Below are positions 1 to 9,428 of a DNA stretch of 64,000 nucleotides, piece after piece. Every line of letters begins with the position of its first letter. The stretch's first letter is position 1. The DNA lies in contig JAJRQO010000021.1 of the NCBI GenBank assembly GCA_024280215.1, positions 91,827-155,826 of the forward strand, read 5' to 3'. The notes under the pieces were generated by a model. The model saw nothing but the letters and a program-made list of their open reading frames with translations, did no database searches and was not told where the DNA came from. The stretch comes from Candidatus Zixiibacteriota bacterium (lineage in GTDB: Bacteria > Zixibacteria > MSB-5A5 > GN15 > FEB-12). The position numbers and the translations under genes are program-made.

Positions 1-428
1 TCCCATCCGATGCGGTGGTCGCATCGGAAATTTCAGATACAGCCGAAACCGAAATCGTTGACATAGATAAAATTCCTGACGGGAAAATGGGACTCGACAT
101 CGGCCCCGCATCAATTGCTCTCTTTGAAGAAGCACTCAAAGAAGCACAGACAGTTGTATGGAATGGACCAATGGGTGTTTTTGAATCAAAACCGTTTGCC
201 AAAGGAACTACCGCAATCGCTGAACTTCTTGCCGAGCTTACTTACAATGGCGCGACAACAATTGTTGGTGGTGGCGATTCTGCCGCGGCTGTTTCACAAA
301 TTGGTCTTGATGATAAACTTTCTCATATTTCTACAGGTGGTGGAGCATCACTTGAATTTATGGAAGGTAAAATATTACCAGGAATTGATGCATTAACAGA
401 TAATAATAAAGCGGGAGTTACGGGATGA
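1..428 (+). CDS. pgk: phosphoglycerate kinase, C-terminal part (cut by window edge)
   Basis: Catalyses the ATP-forming step of lower glycolysis (1,3-bisphosphoglycerate + ADP to 3-phosphoglycerate + ATP) in the cytosol. Only the last ~141 residues are present; the frame is open through the left edge, so the GTG at base 15 is internal. Visible are the C-domain nucleotide-binding features: the DIGPAS segment, the WNGPMGVFE block, the [11 protein letters not shown] segment and the [14 protein letters not shown] loop just before the C-terminus, all diagnostic of Pgk. The stop overlaps the tpiA start (ATGA), so the two genes are translationally coupled. Confidence 0.97.
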   Translation, partial: PSDAVVASEISDTAETEIVDIDKIPDGKMGLDIGPASIALFEEALKEAQTVVWNGPMGVFESKPFAKGTTAIAELLAELTYNGATTIVGGGDSAAAVSQIGLDDKLSHISTGGGASLEFMEGKILPGIDALTDNNKAGVTG

Positions 429-1174
429 GAAAACAGTTAATTGCTGGCAATTGGAAGATGAACGGCACTATTGATGAGACAAAAACTCTTTTAGAGGGAC
501 TTTTATCTGGCTCTTTTGACTCAAGCAAAGCAGATATGGTCGTTTGCCCACCGTTCACTGCTCTGTCTTATGCAGGCAACTTATTGAAAGGCAGCAAGAT
601 AGCCGTTGGGGCTCAGGATATGTCGGTGCATGAAAATGGTGCTTATACCGCTGAAATCTCCGCAGGGATGCTCTTGACAGTTGGCGTATCTTTTGTTATA
701 CTTGGACACTCTGAGCGGAGGCAATATCATGCTGAATCAAATCAGATGATAAATGCCAAAGCGAAGGTTGCTATTGAAGCAGGTTTGACACCGATTATTT
801 GTGTTGGTGAGACTCTCGAAGATCGAGAATCTGGAAATACTGAAACAGTTATTGGACAACAAATCGACGGTACGCTTTTTGAGTTTTCTGCCGAGTTACT
901 AAATAAATCGGTTATTGCGTACGAACCAGTTTGGGCTATTGGAACTGGCAAAACTGCAACTCCTGAAATGGCTCAGGATGTTCATCAGTTTATTCGAAAC
1001 CGCATTGCGGGAATCGATAAAGAAGCTGCTGAAAAAATACAGATTCTCTACGGTGGGTCTGTGAAGCCAGATAATGCGAAAAGTTTGTTATCGCAGCCAG
1101 ACATTGATGGTGCCTTAGTTGGTGGTGCTGCTTTGAAGGCGGATGACTTTTTGAAGATAATTAATTCGTTGTAA
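425..1174 (+). CDS. tpiA: triosephosphate isomerase
   Basis: Interconverts dihydroxyacetone phosphate and glyceraldehyde-3-phosphate. The 249-residue length is standard for a TIM barrel. Catalytic residues are all visible: Lys11 in GNWKMN, His95 in ILGHSERR and Glu167 in [12 protein letters not shown], followed by the phosphate-binding YGGSVKP loop and the GALVGGAAL motif. The start overlaps the pgk stop by 4 bases (ATGA), and secG follows after 15 bases. The pgk-tpiA-secG order is common in bacteria. Confidence 0.98.
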   Translation: MRKQLIAGNWKMNGTIDETKTLLEGLLSGSFDSSKADMVVCPPFTALSYAGNLLKGSKIAVGAQDMSVHENGAYTAEISAGMLLTVGVSFVILGHSERRQYHAESNQMINAKAKVAIEAGLTPIICVGETLEDRESGNTETVIGQQIDGTLFEFSAELLNKSVIAYEPVWAIGTGKTATPEMAQDVHQFIRNRIAGIDKEAAEKIQILYGGSVKPDNAKSLLSQPDIDGALVGGAALKADDFLKIINSL

Positions 1175-1189
1175 ACGGAGGTTTATATT

Positions 1190-1612
1190 TTGTTTTCTAT
1201 TTGGGTAGTCTTTCATGTGATTGTTTGTATCGGACTCGTATTAGTTGTACTAATGCAGTCGAGTAAAGGTGAAGGTTTAGCTGGTTCCGCATTTGGTGGC
1301 GGTGGTGGTGGCGGTTTAGGCGGTGCGGTATTTGGCGGTCGTGGAGCAGCATCATTTTTATCTAAAGCTACTTCAGTCTTAGCAATCGTATTTATGTTAA
1401 ATTGTATCGCACTCGCGTATATGTCTGCTGGTGCAAAAGGTGGCGTTAATGCTGTAAGTGCTGACGGAACTCCAAGCTCTGTTGTTACAAAAAAAGCTCA
1501 ACAAGACCGTGAACGTGCATTACAACAACAAGCACAGCAACAACAGCAAGTTCCTGATTCATCTTTAAATATTAAAGTGATTCCGAACGAAGCTGCCCCT
1601 GACAGTAACTAA
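1190..1612 (+). CDS. secG: preprotein translocase subunit SecG
   Basis: Small inner-membrane subunit that assists SecYE/SecA protein export. The 140-residue product has two hydrophobic helices (about residues 2-22 and 60-82) separated by the characteristic loop VVLMQSSKGEGLAGSAFGGG and a long glycine run. The C-terminal tail is Gln-rich and polar (residues ~100-140), longer than in E. coli. The start is TTG: an ACGGAGG ribosome-binding site at 1175-1181 is 8 bases upstream of it, and no ATG fits. The gene lies 15 bases after tpiA and is probably co-transcribed. Confidence 0.93.
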   Translation: MFSIWVVFHVIVCIGLVLVVLMQSSKGEGLAGSAFGGGGGGGLGGAVFGGRGAASFLSKATSVLAIVFMLNCIALAYMSAGAKGGVNAVSADGTPSSVVTKKAQQDRERALQQQAQQQQQVPDSSLNIKVIPNEAAPDSN

Positions 1613-1630
1613 GATTTCCACGACTTCTTT

Positions 1631-1712
1631 GCGGGAGTGGTGGAACTGGTAGACACGCTAGCTTGAGGGGTTAGTGCCTTAGGGTATGCGGGTTCAAGTC
1701 CCGCCTTCCGCA
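1631..1712 (+). tRNA. tRNA-Leu (anticodon GAG)
   Basis: An 82-nt class II tRNA. The acceptor stem GCGGGAG pairs with CTTCCGC (one G-U), the anticodon stem is CTAGC/GTTAG around loop TTGAGGG with anticodon GAG at 1665-1667, there is an extended variable arm, and the T-arm carries GGTTCAAGTCC. The discriminator is A at 1712. The next bases are TTT, so CCA is not encoded. It lies 18 bases after secG on the same strand. Confidence 0.95.
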
Positions 1713-1743
1713 TTTATAGATATAAAACTTGTAATCTAAAATT

Positions 1744-2121
1744 TCATTTTATATTACAATAGCATTTATCCAGATATTCAGAAATATTAATATTGGGATG
1801 AATTGATGCTTTTTCGATATACCTACCGATCCATTGGTAGTCAATTTCTTCAATTATTGCCATCGTGTACAATTTATTTTTCTCATTAGATACAACCTCA
1901 CAAATCAAACATACTTTTGTATGGGCAATTATTTTCAGTTCGTAGCAAAATAATTTTGTTCCTTGATTATAGCACGCATTATAAAAATTTAAGACTAATG
2001 AATCAGTTCCTGTACTCTGTACAATATCCAAAATTTTTATAGGTGAATGATATTTTAATTCTGCATATCCAGGTAACATTTGCCACGCATACCATTTATT
2101 TGTCTCAAGCTTCAAATTCAT
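1744..2121 (-). CDS. hypothetical protein, 125 aa
   Basis: I do not recognise a family. The product is soluble, with no signal peptide or membrane segment, rich in Tyr, Ile and Lys, with several Cys (…NACYNQGTKLFCYELK…, KVCLICEVV). A TAGGAG ribosome-binding site lies about 10 bases before the ATG, inside the end of the 62-codon frame upstream, and the two frames are separated by only 6 bases, so they look translationally coupled. It points away from the secG/tRNA-Leu unit and is followed by no clear terminator. Confidence 0.5.
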   Translation of the reverse strand: MNLKLETNKWYAWQMLPGYAELKYHSPIKILDIVQSTGTDSLVLNFYNACYNQGTKLFCYELKIIAHTKVCLICEVVSNEKNKLYTMAIIEEIDYQWIGRYIEKASIHPNINISEYLDKCYCNIK

Positions 2122-2127
2122 TTATAA

Positions 2128-2316
2128 CTAACTCCTAACAATAATCAAACCTGGCTGAGTGAGCGTATCACACCAACCAGGTCTTATTAATGCTGTAGCT
2201 ACAGCATACGTTCCCCTCGAAAAAGGATAAATAGCCCTTCTCTCCGTTGTCCAGTAATTATATATATCAACATTTGTGCCAAACTCATCAGAAAGATTAT
2301 AGTGTTGTAACACCAC
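2128..2316 (-). CDS. small hypothetical protein or 3' remnant of a larger gene
   Basis: A 62-codon frame starting at GTG, with an in-frame TAA only two codons upstream and no visible ribosome-binding site. The composition is protein-like (aromatic-rich middle, IYNYWTTERRAIYPF), and the frame ends 6 bases before the next gene. It may be the tail of a decayed longer gene whose 5' part is lost in the AT-rich spacer beyond. No family recognised. Confidence 0.3.
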   Translation of the reverse strand: MVLQHYNLSDEFGTNVDIYNYWTTERRAIYPFSRGTYAVATALIRPGWCDTLTQPGLIIVRS

Positions 2317-2820
2317 AGGTTAAGTATCTTTTACATTTTCTTCTTTCCTGAAAGGTGTAAATTAGTCACATTTCCAATAAATTTTAGTGTGACAAAACGA
2401 CACATAAATATTCAGAACACTCGTAAATGAACATCTGCTTGAATGTCCTATTATTCAATACAGACTTTTTGTATAATTTGTGGGCAGTAAACGCCCACGT
2501 CTACCCCTCTCTAACTCGAATTTATCACTCATCCATTTTCTCTACATATCCAAAGTAATTTCACACACTCCCCTATTCTATAACTAAAACTTTATTGTAA
2601 ATAAAAAACAGAAAGCATAAATACTATGACAATCACCACAAAACTTGTTGCGATAAATTTGATTTCGCAAAACGAACCCATTTTCACTGTACCGACAGGG
2701 CATTGCCCTGTCTTATTAAGAAACGGAAATTTAAAAAATATAGAAAACTGACAAAACAAAGCCAATTTACGACAAGTTAATACGCTTTATATAATTACGA
2801 CGAAAAATTGATAAAAGAAT
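2317..2820. other. intergenic spacer with several hairpins, no gene seen
   Basis: About 500 AT-rich bases without a convincing coding frame. It holds several inverted repeats: a nested one at 2330-2361 (outer TTTACA/TGTAAA, inner CTTTC/GAAAG), a GGGC/GCCC hairpin near 2484-2497, TTGCGA/TCGCAA near 2648-2670, and GACAGGG/CCCTGTC at 2694-2712. They may be decayed relatives of the palindromic repeats at 55-62 kb, but I cannot show common ancestry by eye. Confidence 0.4.
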
Positions 2821-2848
2821 AAGCCCAATACAAAAAAATACTGGGCTT
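2821..2848 (-). terminator. rho-independent terminator after rubrerythrin
   Basis: Inverted repeat AAGCCCAATA / TACTGGGCTT (one mismatch) around an A-rich loop. Read on the minus strand it is followed by ATTCTTTT. It lies 30 bases beyond the rubrerythrin stop. Confidence 0.65.
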
Positions 2849-2877
2849 AATATGTAATTCTATTTAATAAAAAACTG

Positions 2878-3456
2878 TTACCAGTTTTCACCAAGTAATT
2901 CAAAATGTGCCTGAGGATGTAAACATGCCAAACATACTTTTGGAGCATCTTCTGATTCATGGAGATAACCACAATTGCGACATCGCCAGACAACTTTGCC
3001 GTTTCGTTTAAATACTTTGCCAGCTTCAAGATTGTCGGCAAGTTCTTTGTATCGTTTTCCATGTTGTTTTTCGGCAATTGAAATCATTTCGAATGCTAAG
3101 GCAATTTTGTCGAAGCCTTCGTCTCTGGCAATTTTTGCAAAGGCTGGATACATCTCTGTCCACTCATGTTCTTCCCCCGCCGCTGCCGCTCGTAAATTTT
3201 CAAGAGTTGAGTTTATTTTTCCTGCTGGAAATGTTTCTGTTATTTGAAGATCTCCCCCTTCAAGGAATTTAAAGAAACGTTTGGCATGTTCTTTTTCATG
3301 GTTAGCAGTTTCTTCAAAAATGTCAGCGATTTGAACTAAGCCTTCTTTTTTGGCAACGCCAGCAAAATAGGTATATCTGTTTCTTGCTTGGGATTCGCCT
3401 GCAAATGCGATGAGTAAGTTTTTTTCTGTTTGACTGCCTATTATACTTTTTTTCAT
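2878..3456 (-). CDS. rbr: rubrerythrin
   Basis: Cytosolic non-haem iron peroxidase that reduces hydrogen peroxide in anaerobes and microaerophiles, using electrons passed through its rubredoxin domain. The ferritin-like N-terminal domain (about residues 1-145) has the expected diiron ligands: AFAGESQARNRY, ETANHEKEHAKRF, GEEHEWTEMYP and ISIAEKQHGKRY. The C-terminal rubredoxin-like domain has two CxxC knuckles (CRNC and CLAC). I place the start at the ATG at 3456, because GGAG lies 8 bases before it; an upstream in-frame ATG at 3477 lacks a ribosome-binding site. That gives 192 residues, the usual size. It is monocistronic with its own promoter and terminator. Confidence 0.95.
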   Translation of the reverse strand: MKKSIIGSQTEKNLLIAFAGESQARNRYTYFAGVAKKEGLVQIADIFEETANHEKEHAKRFFKFLEGGDLQITETFPAGKINSTLENLRAAAAGEEHEWTEMYPAFAKIARDEGFDKIALAFEMISIAEKQHGKRYKELADNLEAGKVFKRNGKVVWRCRNCGYLHESEDAPKVCLACLHPQAHFELLGENW

Positions 3457-3480
3457 TTTAAATCTCCATCGATTCATAAA

Positions 3481-3518
3481 GTGTAAAAAAATTTACACAT
3501 AATGCATATATTTGTCAA
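3481..3518 (-). promoter_or_regulatory. rubrerythrin promoter with overlapping inverted repeat
   Basis: On the minus strand a perfect TTGACA (-35, 3518-3513) is followed after 17 bases by TAAATT (-10, 3495-3490). The inverted repeat GTGTAAA-N4-TTTACAC (3481-3498) covers the -10 box and the expected transcription start, a typical repressor position. A peroxide- or redox-sensing repressor would fit the gene, but the repeat does not match the Bacillus PerR box, so the regulator is unidentified. Confidence 0.6.
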
Positions 3519-3556
3519 TGATTCAATAGGAAAGTTCATAAAATTATTTATATAAA

Positions 3557-3586
3557 AAAGCCAGCAAGTCTGAACCTGCTGGCTTT
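3557..3586 (-). terminator. rho-independent terminator of the TSP3-repeat protein gene
   Basis: Perfect 10-bp stem AAAGCCAGCA / TGCTGGCTTT with a 10-base loop. On the minus strand it runs into TTTTTTATA. It lies 26 bases past the stop codon of the 811-residue secreted protein. Confidence 0.9.
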
Positions 3587-3612
3587 GAGAATAAGACATT
3601 TAAACAATAAAT

Positions 3613-6048
3613 TTATGGACAAATAGCTGGTGCAGGACCACTTTGGAACATGAAACCAACCAGTAAAACGATATCTGAAATGTCTATCGGTGCAACTCCA
3701 CCCGATCCATCAATATCCGCTTCAGTAATACATGATGGTGCTTGACCACCCTGGAATGAATAGGCAACAAGAAAAACTAAATCGGAAATATCAACAGAAC
3801 CAGCAAACGTACCGTCATCAGGTCCTCCATCTACATTTCCTCGAGAACCTATACAACAGCATGCATCACCGATGCCATCACTATCAGCATCTTCCTGTCC
3901 AGGATTTGATGTAAGTGGACAGTTATCAACTATACATGTATTAGCAGGATAGCCAGGGTCACCAAACCCATCACCGTCGATATCGGTACAATCATCACAG
4001 ACATCACCAATCCCATCAGAATCAGCATCTTCTTGTCCTGCGTTTGCGATTGTTGGACAGTTGTCATCGGTACATGTATTGGCTGGATAACCAGGGTCGC
4101 CAAACCCATCACCATCAATATCGGTACAGTCATCACAGACATCACCAACGCCATCACCATCAGCATCTTCTTGTCCTGCGTTTGCGATTGTTGGACAGTT
4201 GTCAATATCATCAGGAACACCATCACCATCAGAGTCAACAACAACTCCAGTAGAAGCAAAATGTAGGAAAATAGATGTGTCAGGTAGAATCAATGGATTT
4301 CTATACTCCCAAACAACATTTGTTCCACCATTAGTAATATCAACGGAACGATATTCAGCAACGACTTCATCATCAGTCGTATTCACATGAGTTTCAGCTC
4401 CCCATGTTGCCCCATTATCATCGGTAACAATTTGAATCAGAGTGTCACCACGATGGAATGAACATACAAATGTAGCACCTGAAACATGTTCAATTTGTGG
4501 GAATCGGTCATCATCTGTTGATGCAACAACTATAGAGGTCGCAAAGCTGTCCACAAACGAACCAGTAGTTCTCCAAGCGACTATGTCTTTGCTTGAGCTT
4601 GTGTTTTCATCCCAATATTCAGTTACAATTATGACGTTTCCATCATAGGCAGCAACTGACGGATATTGCACATGTTCTAAATCAGCACCATAAGTATACG
4701 TAAATCCTTGAGCATCAGGCCCTGGGTCTACGAGTAAAGAATCATACCAATCCTGCCGAACAAAGAGAGTCCATGTATTTGTGACTGGGTCTAACCTGTC
4801 GTAGACTGAATATGCAAAACGTGCTGTTTTATCTATTGTGTTATCAGTCGTAGCACATCCATCTACGCCAGCGAACCAACTAATGGTTGCTTGTCCAGCG
4901 TCAGTTGTAGGATAAAAAATGTGAGGAGCATCAACCATTGCTGGAGTTGTAAATGTTGTCGATGAAATCCAAGAAATCATCCCCCATTGCCAGTCAGCAA
5001 GAGTATTATCACATGCGATAGAAGTCATTTTTGTATCATGCCATCCAAAAGATTCCCAATCCCATGAGGATTGTCCCCAGTTAAAAGTATTGGTAGGATG
5101 CATAAGTCTTGTAAGATAAGTACGAGCCCCTGAGCTTTCCGTCGTTGGCCCGACTACTGTTACGTAGAAAATAGTGTCGTTTCCCCAATAGTCCAGAGAT
5201 GGGTAAGTTGGGTTCCCAGTAAAAGTAAATGAGCCACCAGTAAAGTTCGTTCCACCATCAGTAGAACCAAACCATACTAAAGTAGTGTCAAATATATTTT
5301 CTTCGTAACCTAACATCAAGTTCCCAAAACCACCATCGGCAAAAGCAGGATGTAAAGAAGAAGAATCATTTAAAACTGGAACAGGAATTGAAGTTACATT
5401 AATTTCGTAATCTCCACTCGCACCAGATTCGCCATCGATAACTATATAATAGGTATTGCCAGCAAGCATCTCAACAGCATTTACTTCAGACCTTGGGAGA
5501 GTGCAATTAGTAGAAAACCTATTACATGCAATGACGGAATCCACGTGAGCAGCATTTCGATAAATCCAAAGATGAGTCAAATATGATGAGTTACATAATG
5601 ACACATCAACAAGTTCATCTTGTGTAGGCGTATAAGAATAGACAACATCCGCAGCATTATTGGGTACTCCTACCCCAACACATGCTTCATCATAATCATC
5701 GGCAAATCCCGTAGTGTGTCCTGTATCAGAAAAAGGAGTTGATGAGATAGCAGCAGCAGTTGCGATATTATCTCCACCTTGTAAATTTGTTGTAAAGATT
5801 GTTTCAAAAGTTTCATACACAGGTTTTACCAATTGAACTTCTGAAGAAGTTTCAATTCGCTGTGTAGATGGAATCTGCCTAATACCTCTAAGAGTTTTTA
5901 CTTCGTAAGAGTTGGCTATTGTTTGGACAGTCTGATTGTTTGAACCTTTGGTTACTTTTACTATTGAGGGTTTCTCTCCAGCAATGGCAAATGAACAGGA
6001 AGTAACAATCAGGAAAAGTGATAAAAATTTCATTAAAAATTGTTTCAT
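3613..6048 (-). CDS. secreted protein with thrombospondin type 3 repeats and dockerin-like C-terminus
   Basis: An 811-residue exported protein. Residues 1-24 form a signal peptide. Residues ~95-215 resemble a bacterial pre-peptidase/PPC-type beta domain ([21 protein letters not shown]…, [23 protein letters not shown]). Residues ~225-600 look like a beta-propeller or sialidase-like region with repeated DGG(T/A)xF and WD segments; no catalytic set is recognised. Residues ~605-735 are calcium-binding TSP3 repeats (DxDGDGVxDxxDNCP). The last ~70 residues are the CC…RGNVDGG…[16 protein letters not shown] dockerin-like tail shared with two other proteins here. GGAGG precedes the ATG. Probably surface-located; the ligand is unknown. 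Confidence 0.8.
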   Translation of the reverse strand: MKQFLMKFLSLFLIVTSCSFAIAGEKPSIVKVTKGSNNQTVQTIANSYEVKTLRGIRQIPSTQRIETSSEVQLVKPVYETFETIFTTNLQGGDNIATAAAISSTPFSDTGHTTGFADDYDEACVGVGVPNNAADVVYSYTPTQDELVDVSLCNSSYLTHLWIYRNAAHVDSVIACNRFSTNCTLPRSEVNAVEMLAGNTYYIVIDGESGASGDYEINVTSIPVPVLNDSSSLHPAFADGGFGNLMLGYEENIFDTTLVWFGSTDGGTNFTGGSFTFTGNPTYPSLDYWGNDTIFYVTVVGPTTESSGARTYLTRLMHPTNTFNWGQSSWDWESFGWHDTKMTSIACDNTLADWQWGMISWISSTTFTTPAMVDAPHIFYPTTDAGQATISWFAGVDGCATTDNTIDKTARFAYSVYDRLDPVTNTWTLFVRQDWYDSLLVDPGPDAQGFTYTYGADLEHVQYPSVAAYDGNVIIVTEYWDENTSSSKDIVAWRTTGSFVDSFATSIVVASTDDDRFPQIEHVSGATFVCSFHRGDTLIQIVTDDNGATWGAETHVNTTDDEVVAEYRSVDITNGGTNVVWEYRNPLILPDTSIFLHFASTGVVVDSDGDGVPDDIDNCPTIANAGQEDADGDGVGDVCDDCTDIDGDGFGDPGYPANTCTDDNCPTIANAGQEDADSDGIGDVCDDCTDIDGDGFGDPGYPANTCIVDNCPLTSNPGQEDADSDGIGDACCCIGSRGNVDGGPDDGTFAGSVDISDLVFLVAYSFQGGQAPSCITEADIDGSGGVAPIDISDIVLLVGFMFQSGPAPAICP
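3920..4200 (-). repeat. 138-bp tandem repeat encoding TSP3 calcium-binding units
   Basis: Two nearly identical 138-bp (46-codon) units, visible for example from the paired tacatgta landmarks at 3933 and 4071, with a partial third unit beyond 4200. Each codes for [17 protein letters not shown]…[15 protein letters not shown]. The high DNA identity points to recent duplication and likely copy-number change. Confidence 0.8.
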
Positions 6049-6706
6049 TTTTTCCTCCGAAAAGTACGTAATAGTTTTAGCTGTATTATTTATCCTTTTA
6101 TCGTTCCTCCATAAAGTGAATTCACATTATGTCATTTTTTCAATTTTTGACGTATCTTTTACTAAGATGTAAAGTAGTTTTTTTGATAGTTCAATTACTC
6201 TTAATTCTTGCTCTATAACTATAGACTAATCAAAACTTACAAATCTGTCAATGTATTTCTATTTGGATTACGCACTTGGATTAAAGATGTTTCTTTTAGG
6301 ACAATAAATGGTGTAAAAACGCAAAAATTGCTTTTTCATGAAAATTCAAGAATCAAGAACCATCAATAACAAATTAATTTATCTTAGATTATTAGAAGTT
6401 ATTGATAGACGACTAAAACTGGTTCACCTTTATAGGTGAATGAGAACAAATAAACTAAATATCCAAAGTTGACTATACCAACAAACGTTAAATCATCCGC
6501 CCCTCTCGACCAAAGTCTATCTTGTGCTGAAGTAATTCAAAATTTTACTAAAGAAAAGTTAAATATGTCCCCCCCTAATTGTAAACAAAATAAATGAAAA
6601 TGGAACTACAAACAAATTAATTTTGTTACAAAGGTTACCTACAAAATAGAACAACTTAGGTCTATAAAGAAACCTACAAATCAATTAAGAACTAAGAAAG
6701 AAAGAT
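6049..6706. other. divergent intergenic region, no gene seen
   Basis: About 660 AT-rich bases between two divergently transcribed secreted-protein genes, so it must hold promoters for both. I see no strong -35/-10 pair. Notable inverted repeats are GTGAATTCAC at 6116-6125, a 9-bp repeat ATCAATAAC…GTTATTGAT around 6362-6403, and a hairpin TTCACCT-TTAT-AGGTGAA at 6423-6440. Their roles are unknown. Confidence 0.4.
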
Positions 6707-7690
6707 ATGCCCAATAATAGAACTATAATTATCTGTATTACGTTAGGAGTTATATTTTTTCAACTCATGACTACAACGACGTACGCCCAAACCTGTAGTT
6801 GTGGTGGTCCTCCTCTTCTTGGTTCACTTGAATCATTGCCTGGAACAGCAGGTAATTTCCAGATAGCCATAACTCATGATTATCGTTCAATTTCTGATTT
6901 GGTTTCAACGACAACAGAACTTGATGATGACACCCGAGAACGCTACAGCCAGTCAACTTTGTTGCAGGCAGATTACAGCCTAACATCTCGTATGACATTA
7001 TCGTTTTCATTTCCATTTGTAAGACAATCACGAACAATTCAATCACTCATCGGAAATGGTGAAAACATAAAGACTCAAGGTTTTGGCGATTTGATGGCAC
7101 TTGCCAAATACTCGCTTATACAATCCTCCATTTTTTCAGCACAATCATTAGCAGTAGGTTTTGGGATAAAAGCACCAACAGGTGAACCTGAGCTACGTGA
7201 TAACGGGTTACTTCTTTCGGCAGACATGCAGACTGGAACGGGCTCATATGATTTTATTTTATGGGGAGCAACCTCGAGAGTAATATCCCGAAGTAAATCA
7301 ATAAATATCTTCGCAAGTACCTTATATAGAATAAATGGAACCAACGACCGTTTTGGTGCATCAAATGATAGTTATAGATTTGGTAATGAATTTTGGATCA
7401 TAGCTGGAGGTTCAATCCAAGTATTCTCCAAACTTTCACAATCCTTCTCATTAAAATATCGTAAGAGTCAAGCTGACAAATTTGCCAACCAATCATTAGC
7501 AAGTTCAGGTGGTCAATGGTATGATATAGCAATTGCACTAAATAAAATCATCATAGAAAATATTGGGATTAATATTTCGACAGAATTACCAATCTATCGA
7601 AAAGTTGAGGGTACGCAGTTCAGCACAAGCTACACGTTATCATTTTCACTTTTTTATAATTTAAATCTGAAAGGTTTAAAAAATGGGTAA
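6707..7690 (+). CDS. outer-membrane beta-barrel protein (transporter-like)
   Basis: A 327-residue exported protein with a signal peptide (residues ~1-27, ending TYAQ) and a mature part of alternating beta strands ending in an aromatic (FSLFYNLNL…), as expected of an outer-membrane barrel. The pattern of short strands with TxRMTLSFSFPFVRQ, GFGDLMALAKYSL and GFGIKAPTGEP resembles the 'MetA-pathway of phenol degradation' / putative transporter barrel family. A Cys-rich TCSCGGPP follows the signal peptide. The stop overlaps the DUF3179 lipoprotein start by 8 bases, so the two act together or are at least co-expressed. Confidence 0.6.
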   Translation: MPNNRTIIICITLGVIFFQLMTTTTYAQTCSCGGPPLLGSLESLPGTAGNFQIAITHDYRSISDLVSTTTELDDDTRERYSQSTLLQADYSLTSRMTLSFSFPFVRQSRTIQSLIGNGENIKTQGFGDLMALAKYSLIQSSIFSAQSLAVGFGIKAPTGEPELRDNGLLLSADMQTGTGSYDFILWGATSRVISRSKSINIFASTLYRINGTNDRFGASNDSYRFGNEFWIIAGGSIQVFSKLSQSFSLKYRKSQADKFANQSLASSGGQWYDIAIALNKIIIENIGINISTELPIYRKVEGTQFSTSYTLSFSLFYNLNLKGLKNG

Positions 7691-8780
7691 ATTAAAAATG
7701 AACAAGACAAATTTAATTTTTACATTCTTGTTATTTCTATTTTCGATATATGTCATAACAGGCTGTTCAAACGATGTTACTAACTCAAGCAATGAAAACA
7801 ATGATGGTGTTTGGTTAATTCCAGAAGCAGAAGTTTTTGGTGGTGGCCCTGGGCGTGATGGAATCCCTGCTTTGTTTGAACCACAATTCACCTCTGCCTC
7901 ATCAGTTAATTTCCTTGCTCCAATTGATTTAGTTGTTGGTATTCGAGTTGGTAATACCGTGCGTGGTTATCCTCATATTGTCCTTGACTGGCATGAAATT
8001 GCTAATGACCAAATCGATCAATCTTTTTATTCAGTAACATACTGCCCTCTGACTGGTTCAGCAATTGGTTGGAATCGAAAAATCGATGGAAGCGTAACAA
8101 CATTTGGCGTATCTGGATTACTTTATAATACGAATCTCCTGCCTTATGATCGAGAGACAGGTAGCAACTGGTCACAGATGGAGCTACTTTGTGTCAATGG
8201 TTCTCGGGCGGGGAAAATACCAGAGACTGTACCACTTATTGAAACGACTTGGGAAAGTTTTAAACAGATGTTTCCTGATTCAAAAATCATAACTACCGCA
8301 ACAGGGTTTTCACGTTCGTATGGTACATATCCATACGACGATTATAAAACAAATAACGACAAACTTCTCTTCCCAATCAATAACAAAGATAGCCGTCTTT
8401 CAGCAAAAACAAGAGTGCTTGGAGTTAAAATTAATCAACAAAGTAAAGCATATAGAATTTCTTCTTTTACTTCCACAACAACTGTTATTCATGATTCTTT
8501 AGGTGGTGAACAAATTGTTTTAGTAGGTAATAGTAGTAGGAATTTTGCTACAGCATTCAAACGAACAGCATCTGATGGGACGCTTCTTACTTTTACGCCT
8601 GTCACAGGTATAGGTACTGCTGTACTCAGAGATTCAGATGGTACAAATTATGACTTGTTTGGATATGGGCTTGACGGACCTCGTCAAGGTCAACGATTAA
8701 TCTCGCTTGAGGAATCATACATAGCTTACTGGTTTGCATGGGGAACATTTCATGTCGGTACGGAGATATATGGCATGTAG
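7683..8780 (+). CDS. DUF3179 domain-containing lipoprotein
   Basis: A 365-residue lipoprotein: an N-terminal hydrophobic segment ends in the lipobox VITGC, with the lipidated Cys at residue 28. The mature domain has the DUF3179 signatures: VRGYPHIVLDWHEIAND, TYCPLTGSAIGWNR and FGVSGLLYNTNLLPYDRETGSNWSQ. The biochemical function of DUF3179 is not established; the conserved Cys and His residues suggest metal binding or redox, which is inference. AAAGG lies 8 bases upstream of the ATG. It overlaps the preceding barrel gene by 8 bases. Confidence 0.85.
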   Translation: MGKLKMNKTNLIFTFLLFLFSIYVITGCSNDVTNSSNENNDGVWLIPEAEVFGGGPGRDGIPALFEPQFTSASSVNFLAPIDLVVGIRVGNTVRGYPHIVLDWHEIANDQIDQSFYSVTYCPLTGSAIGWNRKIDGSVTTFGVSGLLYNTNLLPYDRETGSNWSQMELLCVNGSRAGKIPETVPLIETTWESFKQMFPDSKIITTATGFSRSYGTYPYDDYKTNNDKLLFPINNKDSRLSAKTRVLGVKINQQSKAYRISSFTSTTTVIHDSLGGEQIVLVGNSSRNFATAFKRTASDGTLLTFTPVTGIGTAVLRDSDGTNYDLFGYGLDGPRQGQRLISLEESYIAYWFAWGTFHVGTEIYGM

Positions 8781-8876
8781 CAATTGACAATTATTGTTAT
8801 ATTAATAAAGTGATTGTCAAACAACCAATTTTTCCGTTATTTGTTCATATAGAAAAATTATATTATGTGAGGAAAA

Positions 8877-9338
8877 ATGGAACCAACAATATCAATCAAA
8901 GCAGCATTTCAAATAATTGGCATTCAATTTCGTGGCACTAATGAAAATAACGCCTGCCCAAAACTTTGGGACAGATTTTTACCACGTATGGGCGAACTAC
9001 AAGGAAATTTAGCAAAACCAGTGACTGCTTTTGGGGTCTGCTCTGACTTAGATTCAGATAATAATGTCTTCACATATACGGTTGGATTAGAAGTGGAAAA
9101 TAGTGCTATTATCCCTGTCGATATGGTCTCGATGGAAATCCCTGCACAGGAATATGCGATTTTTGAATGTAGCCTACCTAAAATAATAGAAACGATTGAT
9201 AACATTTATAAAAATTGGCTTCCAAAATCGGATTTTCTTAGAGCAATCGGACCTGAGTTTGAACTATATGATGAAGAATTTAACCCAGAAATAGCTGACT
9301 CAAAGATGTATATCTATATACCCGTCATTAAGAAATAG
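8877..9338 (+). CDS. GyrI-like / effector-binding domain protein
   Basis: A 153-residue stand-alone SOUL/GyrI-fold domain of the type attached to AraC and MerR regulators or found alone (SbmC, Cass2). Visible features are the N-terminal KAAFQIIGIQFRGT strand, FGVCSDLD, FTYTVGLEVE, the IPAQEYAIFEC strand and the C-terminal YIYIPVIKK strand. Such proteins bind small hydrophobic or cationic ligands or sequester toxins. There is no DNA-binding domain. A GTGAGG ribosome-binding site precedes the ATG. Confidence 0.75.
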   Translation: MEPTISIKAAFQIIGIQFRGTNENNACPKLWDRFLPRMGELQGNLAKPVTAFGVCSDLDSDNNVFTYTVGLEVENSAIIPVDMVSMEIPAQEYAIFECSLPKIIETIDNIYKNWLPKSDFLRAIGPEFELYDEEFNPEIADSKMYIYIPVIKK

Positions 9339-9428
9339 CCAATTAATTCTTGTTCGCTATTCACACTTGACAAATTTCCAAATTCATCGATATTCGCTGT
9401 ATGAAAAACGATTATCGAAAGAACAATA

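Noticed and set aside
2847-3077. A 76-codon minus-strand frame overlapping the rubrerythrin 3' end
   Set aside because: Out-of-frame shadow of rubrerythrin; the rubredoxin Cys pairs are all in the other frame.
3930-4266. Open frames of 77-109 codons overlapping the TSP3 repeats on both strands
   Set aside because: They arise from the Asp/Gly repeat codons read in other frames and have repetitive, non-protein-like composition.
6049-6706. Riboswitch or small RNA in the large divergent spacer
   Set aside because: Only weak, short inverted repeats are present and none matches a riboswitch core I know.
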